From positions 1-20,783 of the IMG/VR virus record IMGVR_UViG_3300028025_002793: 20,783 nucleotides of DNA; one strand, 5' to 3'. This document shows positions 1 through 7,091 of this stretch, piece by piece. The translations under genes and the position numbers were made by a program. Source of the DNA: a virus. The notes beneath the pieces were generated by a model. That model was not told where the DNA came from and made no database searches. It worked only from the letters and a program-made list of their open reading frames with translations. The stretch's first letter is position 1, and each line of letters opens with the position of its first letter.

Positions 1-707
1 ACGCTGTCTGTAGAGGCCGAACCCCATCCGCCCCGGCCCCATACGCCCGTGCCCCAGCCGTTGCCCGTAACAGTTGTGTCCAGACCAATGTTGATCTGAT
101 AGGCCCCAACAACCAGCGCTCCACCGCTTCCAACGTCAGAGGCATTGGCCGTGACGTAAGTGGGGGTAAGGACACCATTCACCGTGATGGAGTCGATGGC
201 CGTACCCGCCAGACGCGCACTGATGCGGTAGGAGTTGAGGTTCACAACGCTTACGACCTGATACTCTTGGTTCAGAACCCCTGCCGTGATGTTCCCGCCA
301 AGGCTAACGGCCCCTGAAAAGGTCACAAAGTCCCCGACGATTGCGCCGTGGGCCGTGTCGCTGACGAGGATGGAATAGCTTCCGGACGTAGCCGTAAAGG
401 TCACAGCCCCTGCCGCCGTAGTCTCACGGACAGGGGTGATGTCCCGGTACTCGCCACCGCGGTTGATGTAGTACTTCACCGACGTACCTACACCAAAGTA
501 CTGATCCTGACTAAGCGTCGTCCACGGGTACATGGCGCGGCAAGTACCAAGAAACGACTTGGTTGACTGACGTGCCCAGCCTTTGATCTTCTCTGGATAA
601 TTGAACCGGAAACGTATCTTGTCGCCGTCGTACCAACCGCCCTTGTTGGAGTACGCCGTGACCTCGCGGTTGATCCCGGGGTTGAACTGAAGCTTTGTGA
701 AGGCCAT
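1..707 (-). CDS. Large virion protein, probable tail hub/nozzle (N-terminal part, cut by window edge)
   Basis: The ATG at 707-705 has a clear ribosome site, AGGAG six bases upstream, and the frame stays open to base 1. That gives 235 residues with the C-terminus missing. The opening (MAFTKLQFNPGINRE, then KGGWYDGDKIRFR and GWARQ) and the early YPWTTLSQDQYFGVGT segment match, from memory, a large conserved virion protein of uncultured aquatic phages that I associate with P22 gp10-like hub or T7-like nozzle proteins. Residues about 100-215 are beta-rich and could form an Ig-like or OB-like insert. A Gly/Trp-rich stretch follows at about 217-230 (GWGTGVWGRGGWGS). It lies 29 bases after the endolysin gene and is the last gene seen. 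Virion protein is likely; the hub/nozzle role is inference. Confidence 0.7.
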   Translation of the reverse strand, partial: MAFTKLQFNPGINREVTAYSNKGGWYDGDKIRFRFNYPEKIKGWARQSTKSFLGTCRAMYPWTTLSQDQYFGVGTSVKYYINRGGEYRDITPVRETTAAGAVTFTATSGSYSILVSDTAHGAIVGDFVTFSGAVSLGGNITAGVLNQEYQVVSVVNLNSYRISARLAGTAIDSITVNGVLTPTYVTANASDVGSGGALVVGAYQINIGLDTTVTGNGWGTGVWGRGGWGSASTDS

Positions 708-736
708 GTCGATCTCCTGTTGCTGGAGACTTTACA

Positions 737-1567
737 TCAGTCTAGCAGTTTAGCCAACGTCTTAGGTCCCGCAATACCGTCGGCCACAAGACCTTGTGCC
801 TTCTGCCACTTCTTCAAAGCCGCCGTCGTTCCAACGCCAAACGTTCCGTCCGGCTTTAGCCCGAGCTTCGCCTGAAGCTTGCTAACAGTCTCGCCCTTTG
901 AACCTTGGCGCAACGTCTCCTCTGCCGGAGCGCTTTGAGGCTGAGCGCTAGGGACGATGCCCATGATGGCAAGAGCTTGATCGTAATGCTTCTTACGGTC
1001 CTCTAGGCCAATGGTCCCCCCATTGATGAGCTTCGTCATCTTGGTAATGTCAGTGGCATCGCATGCTGCATTAAGGCCACGAGTCTTCCAGTACCAACAC
1101 GCGCTTTCAAGAGCGCCTCGCTTGGTCTGAATGTATTCAATGATCTCAGGGAGGGTCTTGTTTATAGACAAGGCAAAGGCGCTGTAGCTTTCCTTGCCCG
1201 TCAACTGGATGACGCCGCGGCCCCGGTACAGGTAGCCCTCGCCGCTGGCCGTATCACCGTTACCCATGCGATTGGCATAGACAATGTTGGCAATCCGCTC
1301 CGGCTGCTTAGCGTAGTCAGAGGCTACACGGCCAGCGTCCTTGAAGTACTTTGGAAAGACCTTGTCGAGTTGCTCGCTCCGGTAGAATAAATTCTCTTCG
1401 AGGACCCGGAACCCGGCACTCTCATGACCGCATTGAGCGAAGAAACCAGCAATCCGATAGGGAGTGTTGATCTCATACTTGGGCAGGATTTGCATCGCGA
1501 CGTCTGCCCATACGGCAGCGTCGGGGTTTTCATGCAGAAGCTTTACAACAAGGTCTTTCGTAAGCAT
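737..1567 (-). CDS. Endolysin: GH19 (chitinase-like) muramidase-type hydrolase with C-terminal peptidoglycan-binding domain
   Basis: This 276-residue enzyme is expected to cut the glycan strands of peptidoglycan at the end of infection. Residues 1-203 form a glycoside hydrolase family 19 domain. The HESAGF motif carries the likely catalytic acid Glu49, a second acidic pair (EE) sits at 57-58, GRGVIQLTG is at 116-124 and INGG at 181-184, as in this family. A Pro/Ala/Gln linker (about 204-217) leads to a PG_binding_1-type domain at about 219-275, with LRQGSKGETVSKLQ and DGTFGVGTTAALKKWQ. There is no signal peptide, so export should depend on a holin. Its ATG shares the A of the TAA stop of the preceding gene (TAATG), which suggests coupled translation. 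Bond specificity (lysozyme-like rather than true chitinase) is inferred from phage context. Confidence 0.93.
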   Translation of the reverse strand: MLTKDLVVKLLHENPDAAVWADVAMQILPKYEINTPYRIAGFFAQCGHESAGFRVLEENLFYRSEQLDKVFPKYFKDAGRVASDYAKQPERIANIVYANRMGNGDTASGEGYLYRGRGVIQLTGKESYSAFALSINKTLPEIIEYIQTKRGALESACWYWKTRGLNAACDATDITKMTKLINGGTIGLEDRKKHYDQALAIMGIVPSAQPQSAPAEETLRQGSKGETVSKLQAKLGLKPDGTFGVGTTAALKKWQKAQGLVADGIAGPKTLAKLLD

Positions 1568-1755
1568 TACTTCTTGTCTTTCTTGTCGTCGGCAAACGCG
1601 CCGATAAGATCTCCGACGCTACCCGTGGCAGCGATCTTGATGGCTTTTTCAACAGGGTCGGGGAGGTTGACGTTGTCGAGAACTGCATCGACAACTTTTT
1701 CCTTTGCCCTACGACCGATGAGCATCGAGGCCAGTTTGAGGATCATCTTGATCAT
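1567..1755 (-). CDS. Small helical protein in the lysis cassette, function unknown
   Basis: This is a 62-residue basic protein. Residues 1-20 (MIKMILKLASMLIGRRAKEK) form a short amphipathic or weakly hydrophobic helix, followed by a helical middle, a Gly/Ala-containing hydrophobic stretch (AATGSVGDLIGAFA) and a charged tail DDKKDKK. The ATG overlaps the stop of the holin candidate by four bases (ATGA) and has GGAG-type spacing upstream. Its own stop overlaps the endolysin ATG. The position between holin candidate and endolysin suggests a role in lysis or its timing, for example membrane association, but no family is recognised. It is too short for a confident transmembrane call. Confidence 0.7.
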   Translation of the reverse strand: MIKMILKLASMLIGRRAKEKVVDAVLDNVNLPDPVEKAIKIAATGSVGDLIGAFADDKKDKK

Positions 1756-2033
1756 TCTCCGTCCTTTGGTGTTTGAGGTGGATCTTCGTCTTTGTTTTGA
1801 CGAGCGTTTCCCGCGGCCATCACCCCGGATAGCGCACCGACGATGAACGACGCGATTGGGGTAAGCAGCTCAAAAAACTTGCGGTCGTTTTCCGAAGTCG
1901 CCCCAATGGGTTGCGTAACAAAGACCAGCGAGTACAGGATGACGAAGATGGTGCCCCCAAGAATGATGGTCAAGGCTACGCCGATAAAGTAGCGAAGCTG
2001 TGCTTCCAAGAAGTCGGGATCATATTTAGCCAT
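1752..2033 (-). CDS. Holin candidate with two transmembrane helices
   Basis: This 93-residue protein has two hydrophobic helices, at about 16-40 (YFIGVALTIILGGTIFVILY) and about 55-75 (LLTPIASFIVGALSGVMAAG). A short loop with charged residues (SENDRK) joins them, and the C-terminal tail is hydrophilic and acidic (KDEDPPQTPKDGE). Two helices, small size, a charged tail and a place just before the GH19 endolysin fit a class II holin, which would open the inner membrane so the endolysin can reach the wall. AGGGA lies six bases before the ATG. The ATG falls inside the end of the preceding Cys-rich gene, an 8-base overlap. The holin role rests on topology and context, not on a recognised family motif. 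Confidence 0.72.
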   Translation of the reverse strand: MAKYDPDFLEAQLRYFIGVALTIILGGTIFVILYSLVFVTQPIGATSENDRKFFELLTPIASFIVGALSGVMAAGNARQNKDEDPPQTPKDGE

Positions 2034-2217
2034 TTGGGGTCCCTATCAGGTCAGAGGTACATTCATGGGTGGCAAGGCACATCGGAGGATTACAGATGTC
2101 CAAGGTGATATTTTGGGGGTCCTGACAAGGGTAACGATAGAAGCCGTTTCCCGTAACGTAGAAGACCACCCCGACAAGGATGATCATCAAGACCCAGATA
2201 ATTCCGCTATTGTTCAT
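2026..2217 (-). CDS. Cys-rich single-helix membrane protein, function unknown
   Basis: The protein has 63 residues from the ATG at 2217, which has GAGG five bases upstream. A longer TTG-initiated frame beginning at 2235 is less likely because that start would lie upstream of this ribosome site. Residues 5-23 (GIIWVLMIILVGVVFYVTG) are a transmembrane helix. The remaining 40 residues carry four cysteines (31, 42, 47, 53) in a YPCQDP...DICNPPMC...HEC pattern. If the N-terminus stays in the cytoplasm, the Cys-rich part would face the periplasm and could form two disulphides. I recall similar YPCQDP proteins in other aquatic phages beside lysis or tail genes. No function is established to my knowledge; a lysis accessory or superinfection role is only a guess. 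Confidence 0.75.
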   Translation of the reverse strand: MNNSGIIWVLMIILVGVVFYVTGNGFYRYPCQDPQNITLDICNPPMCLATHECTSDLIGTPNG

Positions 2218-2224
2218 GCCATCC

Positions 2225-2467
2225 TCACTTTGCAAAGCGTTCTATGAGGCGGTCGATCTTTCCGTCCAAAGCCTCGAGGCGCAGTATAACACGATTCATG
2301 TCTGCATGTACCTCCGCTTTTGTAACATATTCTTTAGCCATCTCTTCGCGAGTTCGATTCAGCAGGATCTGAAGCGCTCGCACTTCCTCGTAGGCCGCTT
2401 TCAACAGCCAACTGACAAGACCAAGGCCCGCAGAAAGAACAAAGTTCCAGATCATTTCTGTGGGCAT
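2225..2467 (-). CDS. Membrane-anchored coiled-coil protein, lysis-associated candidate
   Basis: This 80-residue protein has a hydrophobic N-terminal segment at about 6-23 (IWNFVLSAGLGLVSWLL). A long charged helix follows to the end, with heptad-like spacing (EEVRALQILLNRTREEMAKEY, then DMNRVILRLEALDGKIDRL). The LLNRTREE and YVTKAEVHAD blocks are familiar to me from small phage proteins of this type. Architecture and place recall XhlA-like haemolysin/holin-helper proteins, but the sequence alone does not prove that. AAGG lies before the ATG, and the previous gene ends nine bases upstream. It leads the lysis group and is followed directly by the Cys-rich membrane gene. Confidence 0.75.
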   Translation of the reverse strand: MPTEMIWNFVLSAGLGLVSWLLKAAYEEVRALQILLNRTREEMAKEYVTKAEVHADMNRVILRLEALDGKIDRLIERFAK

Positions 2468-2476
2468 GGTCTCACC

Positions 2477-2935
2477 TTACGGGGCTGGGGCCGAGGGCCA
2501 AGATACGTTGTCAGGAAACCCATCGATCAGGGTGATATCGCGAAGTGCTTGGCGGTACTCGGCCCATGCAGCTTTGTCCGCAGTAGCGTCAGGAAGCTGG
2601 GTCCAATCACATTCGGCGAGCTTGGCAGAACGTAAGGCGCGTATCTGCGCTATCACCTCGGCCCTGCGTATCTCTGTTTCTTCCGTGGATACATCCTCTA
2701 CGACCCATGTCTCTACCCAATTTTGCCCATCGAATACGGGATCAATGCGGGTACAGTTATGAAACATTGGGCTGTGTGGAGGAGGGTCCTGCATGAGGAC
2801 AACCGCAATTCCGAACTCTGCCAAGAGCTCCTCTGAAATCGTCTCCGGAAAGGACGTGTTGGGATAGTCCGCGGCCAGCTCACGCCGACCATACGGGTAT
2901 CCGACAACCTGTCCGTCAAGGACCTTTACCCACAT
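2477..2935 (-). CDS. Tail fibre assembly chaperone-like protein
   Basis: This 152-residue protein has an N-terminal part that looks like a small beta-rich domain (MWVKVLDGQVVGYPYGRREL; QNWVETWVVEDVS). The C-terminal part is the helical pattern found in many phage tail-fibre assembly chaperones and tail assembly proteins: RAEVIAQIRALRSAKLAECD, then DWTQLPDA, WAEYRQALRDI, GFPDNVSWP. Such proteins usually sit just after the fibre gene they help fold or trimerise, as here after the propeller and fibre genes. The start is one base after the upstream stop (TGACATG). The partner fibre cannot be read from sequence. Confidence 0.8.
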   Translation of the reverse strand: MWVKVLDGQVVGYPYGRRELAADYPNTSFPETISEELLAEFGIAVVLMQDPPPHSPMFHNCTRIDPVFDGQNWVETWVVEDVSTEETEIRRAEVIAQIRALRSAKLAECDWTQLPDATADKAAWAEYRQALRDITLIDGFPDNVSWPSAPAP

Positions 2936-2936
2936 G

Positions 2937-3173
2937 TCAGAGCTCCACCTGTTTCCGGATCACGTCTAGCATAACCTGTGCCTTGCGTTGCTCCAAGCGC
3001 GAAGATTGCAGCAAGTCTTCTAGCTGCTCACGAAACCCCACAAGCTCGGGATCATCGCCAATAGCTTCGATGGCAAGCCTGAAGTTATCGATGTTGACCT
3101 GATACTCGGTCACTTCGCGAATGCGCCCATCAAGGGACGACGTTAAAAGTTCAAGACGATAGTCAGGATTCAT
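2937..3173 (-). CDS. Small helical (coiled-coil) phage protein, function unknown
   Basis: This 78-residue protein is predicted by eye to be almost entirely alpha-helical, with two heptad-rich stretches (REVTEYQVNIDNFRLAIEAI and QLEDLLQSSRLEQRKAQVML) around a short DDPEL turn. There are no cysteines and no membrane segment. The ATG overlaps the stop of the propeller gene by four bases (ATGA), so the two are probably translated together. The fibre chaperone-like gene begins one base later. Context suggests a tail-fibre assembly or trimerisation helper, but I recognise no family with a known role. Confidence 0.72.
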   Translation of the reverse strand: MNPDYRLELLTSSLDGRIREVTEYQVNIDNFRLAIEAIGDDPELVGFREQLEDLLQSSRLEQRKAQVMLDVIRKQVEL

Positions 3174-4195
3174 CCTAGAGCTCCAAAGCTTACTGATGTT
3201 GGGGAACCAGAAGGGAGTGTTGCCGGGTTAGAGTACTGCGACCCATACGCCCCGCCGGACCAGCGGAAGGCTTTTATGGCCCCCGTAGCGGCACCAGCAA
3301 AAGCTATGGCGTCGTTGTTTACACTAAAGGCAACATCATTCTGCTGACTCGTAAGAGAGCTTGTTGATACTCGAGTACCAAAACCGCCCGCATAGGACCA
3401 TGGATATACGTAGTTACCCGGGTTCGTGGTAGTGCTCATGGCAACGTAGTCGGAGTTACTTGTGACCGAGATACCCGTCCCATTGGCATTCGGCAAACTA
3501 CTCGGTGCCGCATACTTTGTGCCAAAACCAGATCCACTCCACTGCCATGCCGAGATGTATGGGGAGAGTGTATGTACAGCAATAACCGCATTGCCATCCC
3601 GGGTAAACTTCACCCCCGTACCTGCCCCAGAGAAAAGGCTGGTTGGGTTTGCGAACTTAGAACCAAAACTTGAGCCAGACCATGCCCATGCAGCAAGGAA
3701 GTTGGAGCTGTCCGCAAGGGCTATAGCGTTGTTTTTAGGGTGGAAGTCGGCCTGATATGTTCCACTAACAAGTGATGCGGGAGAAGTAACTCTTGTTCCA
3801 AATCCAGAAGAGGACCACGGGTAGACCGAGATGTACGGGCTACCATCATGGCAAATTACGACGTAGTCTGAGCCGGGAGAAAAAGAAACACGTTTCCCAG
3901 ACCCTCCCGGAAGGCTAGCCGGATTAGAATACCTTGTGCCAAAACCACTGGCAGACCACGGGTAGGCCGCAACATAGGGGCTACTATTCATGGTTACGGC
4001 AACATAATATCCGCTGGGAGAAAAAGCTACTCCATTTACCGTGGATGTTGGAGTCGTTGCTGGGTCAGAGTACTTTGTCCCAAACCCTGTCAAAGAGTCC
4101 CACGGGTAAACAAAAAGGTACGAACTGGTGTCAGACCCGACGGCAAGGAATTGCCGCCGTCCAGATGCCGCAGAAAGAAGTTTTGTGGCCTGCAT
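3170..4195 (-). CDS. Seven-bladed beta-propeller virion protein (probable distal tail / receptor-binding protein)
   Basis: The protein has 341 residues from the ATG at 4195, whose A is shared with the TAA stop of the preceding fibre gene (TAATG). A longer frame running back to 4417 would only read antisense-like, Cys/His/Arg-rich sequence through the upstream gene and is rejected. Nearly the whole protein consists of seven repeats of about 45 residues. Their pattern is SPYhxxYPWSxxGFGTxYxNPASLPxGxGxxVxFSPxxxYVAV, where h is hydrophobic. The N-terminal strand (RRQFLAVGSDTSS) can close the ring with the last, shorter repeat, as in WD40-type propellers. No catalytic motif is visible. Position after a tail-fibre gene and before a fibre chaperone-like gene suggests a host-surface or glycan-binding role. 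The fold is well supported; the ligand is unknown. Confidence 0.88.
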   Translation of the reverse strand: MQATKLLSAASGRRQFLAVGSDTSSYLFVYPWDSLTGFGTKYSDPATTPTSTVNGVAFSPSGYYVAVTMNSSPYVAAYPWSASGFGTRYSNPASLPGGSGKRVSFSPGSDYVVICHDGSPYISVYPWSSSGFGTRVTSPASLVSGTYQADFHPKNNAIALADSSNFLAAWAWSGSSFGSKFANPTSLFSGAGTGVKFTRDGNAVIAVHTLSPYISAWQWSGSGFGTKYAAPSSLPNANGTGISVTSNSDYVAMSTTTNPGNYVYPWSYAGGFGTRVSTSSLTSQQNDVAFSVNNDAIAFAGAATGAIKAFRWSGGAYGSQYSNPATLPSGSPTSVSFGALG

Positions 4196-5085
4196 TATGC
4201 GTCTCCGACCCGTGCACCATACAGCACAGACGCAACTCTCCACAACACGATTACCGTGTACCCCGAGGTGTTCAACGTGGGGGCAGAACCACCGTTCGTC
4301 TTCCAAGTCATGGTGGGCCACGTAACCGTATATGCCGTGCCGTCGTCGATCATAAGCGTCATGCTCTCGCCCGCGTTGAGAGAGCTTGTGACGGTGGAGT
4401 TTGCACTTAGCGTCCACGTTTGGATGGTACCGTTCGAGGGGTCAAGTGCTGGGGTGGTGCCAGAGATGGCGTAAACGGTCTCGGTGATCGATCCACCAAA
4501 CGTTGTATCCCCGGTCGTTGTCAGAGTGGTGAAGCCGCCCGCAGCCTTGGTCGTACCGCCGATAGCTACGTTATTGATCGTCCCGCTGCTTATCGTTGCA
4601 GAGGTCAAAGTGGACGTGTCTAACGTGACGCCGCTGATGGCTCCGCCCGTGATCCGTACCGAGGACATCGAGAAGTCTGCCGTCAGATCGGTAACCGCGG
4701 CTCCGGATCCGGCCCCATCGCAATAAACGATCTTGGTGTCCCCATCCAAGATGCTTACAGTGCTTCCGCTACCCTGAGAGAGGATGACGGTCTGCCCCGA
4801 CGAGTTCTTTACAAAGTAAAGATGGTCAGCCGTATTCGGAGAGATGGTGACCGTGTTGGTGCCGCTAGGCGTACCGCCAAGTACGAGCACCTTATACTGG
4901 CCCTCGGACAACGTGCCGTTGAACGTGGACAGCGTATAGGTCGTTCCGGTTAGGGTTATAGCCCCTACGCCATTGGTCAACCTGTCGATGATCTCCAAGT
5001 TGTTGTTGGTGGTATCGCCCCACGTACCGGACTGCTCACCATCGGTGATGAGCTCGAGGCCACTGTTTGAATACGTGCTAGCCAT
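4195..5085 (-). CDS. Tail fibre protein
   Basis: This 296-residue protein has an opening, YSNSGLELITDGEQSGTWGD then NNNLEIIDRL, typical of tail-fibre proteins of aquatic phages and probably the virion-attachment region. Beta-rich repeats follow. Residues about 160-200 contain the common fibre signature SGTINNVAIGGTTKAAGGF, TLTTTGDTTFGG. The C-terminal domain (about 205-296) has WTLSANSTVTSSLNAGESMT, YTVTWPTMTWK and a closing VIVLWRVASVLYGARVGDA, a pattern I know from phage fibre or tail-tip ends. The start has AAGGAG five bases upstream, overlapping the stop of the previous gene. It precedes the beta-propeller gene with a TAATG overlap, so fibre and propeller may be made in matched amounts. 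Confidence 0.88.
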   Translation of the reverse strand: MASTYSNSGLELITDGEQSGTWGDTTNNNLEIIDRLTNGVGAITLTGTTYTLSTFNGTLSEGQYKVLVLGGTPSGTNTVTISPNTADHLYFVKNSSGQTVILSQGSGSTVSILDGDTKIVYCDGAGSGAAVTDLTADFSMSSVRITGGAISGVTLDTSTLTSATISSGTINNVAIGGTTKAAGGFTTLTTTGDTTFGGSITETVYAISGTTPALDPSNGTIQTWTLSANSTVTSSLNAGESMTLMIDDGTAYTVTWPTMTWKTNGGSAPTLNTSGYTVIVLWRVASVLYGARVGDA

Positions 5086-5094
5086 GTCGTCTCC

Positions 5095-6900
5095 TTACGC
5101 TCCGATAACCACCCACACCGATTGCGGGTCGGGTGTGATAGGTGTCCATGGATTTATAGCATCTGGAACGGTGTTCGTCCATGTATTGCCGGGGTCTGCA
5201 GTAATAGGAGCCCATCCCGGATCCCCACTTGGTGACACGGAACTCCACGTCGTTCCGGGGTCTGGAATAATATCCAGCCATCCAACGACAACATCCCCGA
5301 CATAGCCCGTGGCAAAGAAGCCCGTAAGGAAAACCTGAGCGTTTCCATAAGCCGTAACCGAGCCCACATCGGCAGTAGCTGAAAGGCCCGTGACCAGAAC
5401 AGGGGTGACTAGGCTGACACTCGCCGTACCGACCTCACCAGAGGCCGATACGCCCGTTAGATATACTGTTTGCCCAAGATCTACGCTGACGGTTCCAACG
5501 CTAGCGGTGGCCGATACCCCAGTAACAAAGACCTCGGTAACTTGGACAGGGACTGTAGCGGTACCAACGGCCCCGGTAGCCGCCGAGCCTACTGCGGCAA
5601 CCTGTACATCCCCGGGGACTACGGCAAGGCCGACTTGTCCCGTGGCGGAAACGCCCGTAACGGAAACGATAGCTTGCGCGACAACGTCAACGGATCCCAC
5701 GTCGGCAGTGGCCGATAGACCCGTAGCTGAAACAATTACTCCCGCACGGACATCGACGGAACCGACACTAGCGGTAGCTGCGGAACCCGTGGTAGAAACA
5801 ATAGCTCCAGAACCCGCTCCTACTGAGCCTACGTCCCCCGTAGCGGACAACCCTGTAGCAGAAACGTTAGCCTTGGCAACAACAGTAACGGATCCAACAT
5901 CACCTGTGGCGGATAGGCCTGTAACAGAAGCTGAAACACTTTGAGGAACAACAACGGAACCGACACTCGCGGTAGCGCTAACGCCTGTGACGGATACAGA
6001 TATGCCACCCGCCGTAGACACATAGCGAATAACGATAACGCCGTCAGAACCGTTCTGACTCTGGACGTTAAAACCAAGAGCATCCGACGCCGCGGCACCA
6101 CCAGATCCAGCGCCATATGTACCTGCTACGTAACCAACTACGTTTGCCGAAGGAGTTACTACAGCTCTACCTCGAGAGCCGCCGCCAGAACCGTAGCTAC
6201 TTCCAAGTTCTGTGCCGTTACCGCCATCTCCGCCATTGGGGGATGTGCTACTACCAGCAATACCCCCATAGCTAGCATCACCAGCTCCACCATTGGTTGA
6301 GTCTGGTTTGGTTACAGTACTTACGCCGTTTGCGCCAATACCCCACCGACCTGCGGCACCACCACCACCCGTTCCGACAGTAGCAAAAGAGGCACTTGAA
6401 CCACCTCCTGAGCCCCCAGAAAACAGCACAGAGCCAACGCCCGAGGCAGCGTCTCCGCCCGCGGCTCCGCTAATAACTCCACCAGATATTGCAGCTACGC
6501 CGCCCGCACCGCCCTTAGCAAGGATGGTGCTAGTGTTGATAAAATATGTATCGCCGCCTGTGTTCCCCGACACTGCTCCGGTAGAGGTGCCCCGTGAAAC
6601 CGCAGCCCCGCCTGAACCAACAGAGTACGATACGGAGCTAGAGGGCGTCAGTGAAAGATTCGCTATGCGAGAATAGGCCCCGGCACCGCCGCCGCCAGCT
6701 ACGGCCACTGCTCCAAAGGCGGTATTAAACGCAGCGCCACCCGAGCCACCTGCACCAATAACTTCTATGGTATTGTTGGAACTATTCCAATCGCTAGGAA
6801 CCGTCCACGTGGTGCCAGAGGTGAGGTAGATAGTGGTGACAGTGGCTGCTACCCCATCATCCGCTAGGGGCGCAGCGGCTAAGGGGTAAAAGCCAAGCAT
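5095..6900 (-). CDS. Glycine-rich tail adhesin with tandem 22-residue repeats
   Basis: This 601-residue protein starts with a short conserved-looking peptide (MLGFYPLAAAPLADDG). Residues 20-295 form a glycine-rich domain: WTVPSDWNSSNNTIEVIGAG then many GGxGG runs, ending GSDGVIVIRY. This resembles the glycine-rich domains of phage adhesins. Residues about 300-540 hold about eleven repeats of roughly 22 residues with the core TGxSATxxVGSV. The last 55 residues carry a Trp/Pro motif in several copies (DPGTTW, DPGWAP, DPGNTW, NPWTP, DPQSVW). There is no enzyme motif. Length and composition fit an elongated fibre that presents variable glycine-rich surfaces to the host. GGAG lies nine bases before the ATG, just after a TGATAG double stop of the previous gene. 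Confidence 0.85.
   Translation of the reverse strand: MLGFYPLAAAPLADDGVAATVTTIYLTSGTTWTVPSDWNSSNNTIEVIGAGGSGGAAFNTAFGAVAVAGGGGAGAYSRIANLSLTPSSSVSYSVGSGGAAVSRGTSTGAVSGNTGGDTYFINTSTILAKGGAGGVAAISGGVISGAAGGDAASGVGSVLFSGGSGGGSSASFATVGTGGGGAAGRWGIGANGVSTVTKPDSTNGGAGDASYGGIAGSSTSPNGGDGGNGTELGSSYGSGGGSRGRAVVTPSANVVGYVAGTYGAGSGGAAASDALGFNVQSQNGSDGVIVIRYVSTAGGISVSVTGVSATASVGSVVVPQSVSASVTGLSATGDVGSVTVVAKANVSATGLSATGDVGSVGAGSGAIVSTTGSAATASVGSVDVRAGVIVSATGLSATADVGSVDVVAQAIVSVTGVSATGQVGLAVVPGDVQVAAVGSAATGAVGTATVPVQVTEVFVTGVSATASVGTVSVDLGQTVYLTGVSASGEVGTASVSLVTPVLVTGLSATADVGSVTAYGNAQVFLTGFFATGYVGDVVVGWLDIIPDPGTTWSSVSPSGDPGWAPITADPGNTWTNTVPDAINPWTPITPDPQSVWVVIGA
5281..6003 (-). repeat. About eleven tandem degenerate ~66-bp units encoding TGxSATxxVGSV repeats
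   Basis: This is an internal coding repeat of the glycine-rich adhesin, residues about 300-540. Units are close to 22 codons. Each has a hydrophobic lead (VSVTGVSAT, VLVTGLSAT, VYLTGVSAS), a small-residue turn and VGSV or VGTA. DNA copies are diverged but keep the blocks for TGxSAT and VGSV. Unit count is by eye, and the first and last units are the least regular. Confidence 0.85.
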
Positions 6901-6906
6901 ATCCTA

Positions 6907-7089
6907 TCACTCCATGGGAGGGGTGAATGTCTCGCCATCATAACGCCAGCCCGGACCAACCTCTATTGGAGCGGTGATCCAGTTGGCTAAGTCGGAACGA
7001 TAAACATTATTTGGAAACGGGATATTGTTGATCAAATATGACTCAACAACCACACCGCCTTCAACATGAGCTTTAACTATTTGCTCCAT
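6907..7089 (-). CDS. Small tail-fibre assembly-like protein
   Basis: The protein has 60 residues from the ATG at 7089, which has GGAG six bases upstream. A TTG at 7101 would lengthen it by four residues but is poorly placed. The sequence MEQIVKAHVEGGVVVESYLI is followed by PFPNNVYRSDLANWI and ends VGPGWRYDGETFTPP. That ending, GxGWxYDGExFxPP, is common at the ends of small phage proteins next to fibre genes and in tail-fibre assembly proteins. It lies between a fibre-like gene and the glycine-rich adhesin gene. A role in assembling one of these is likely but not shown. Confidence 0.75.
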   Translation of the reverse strand: MEQIVKAHVEGGVVVESYLINNIPFPNNVYRSDLANWITAPIEVGPGWRYDGETFTPPME

Positions 7090-7091
7090 GA

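Noticed and set aside
4196-4417. N-terminal extension of the beta-propeller gene (74 extra residues)
   Set aside because: It overlaps the end of the fibre gene in another frame and reads as His/Arg/Cys-rich noise. The TAATG start at 4195 begins exactly before the propeller repeats.
5390-5944. Plus-strand frame with repeated PVAET/DPTSxVAD units
   Set aside because: The repetition is just the antisense reading of the 22-codon repeats of the adhesin gene; there is no start signal.
5281-6003. CRISPR array suggested by regular ~66-bp periodicity
   Set aside because: There are no conserved short repeats separated by unique spacers; the periodicity is a protein-coding repeat in an open frame.
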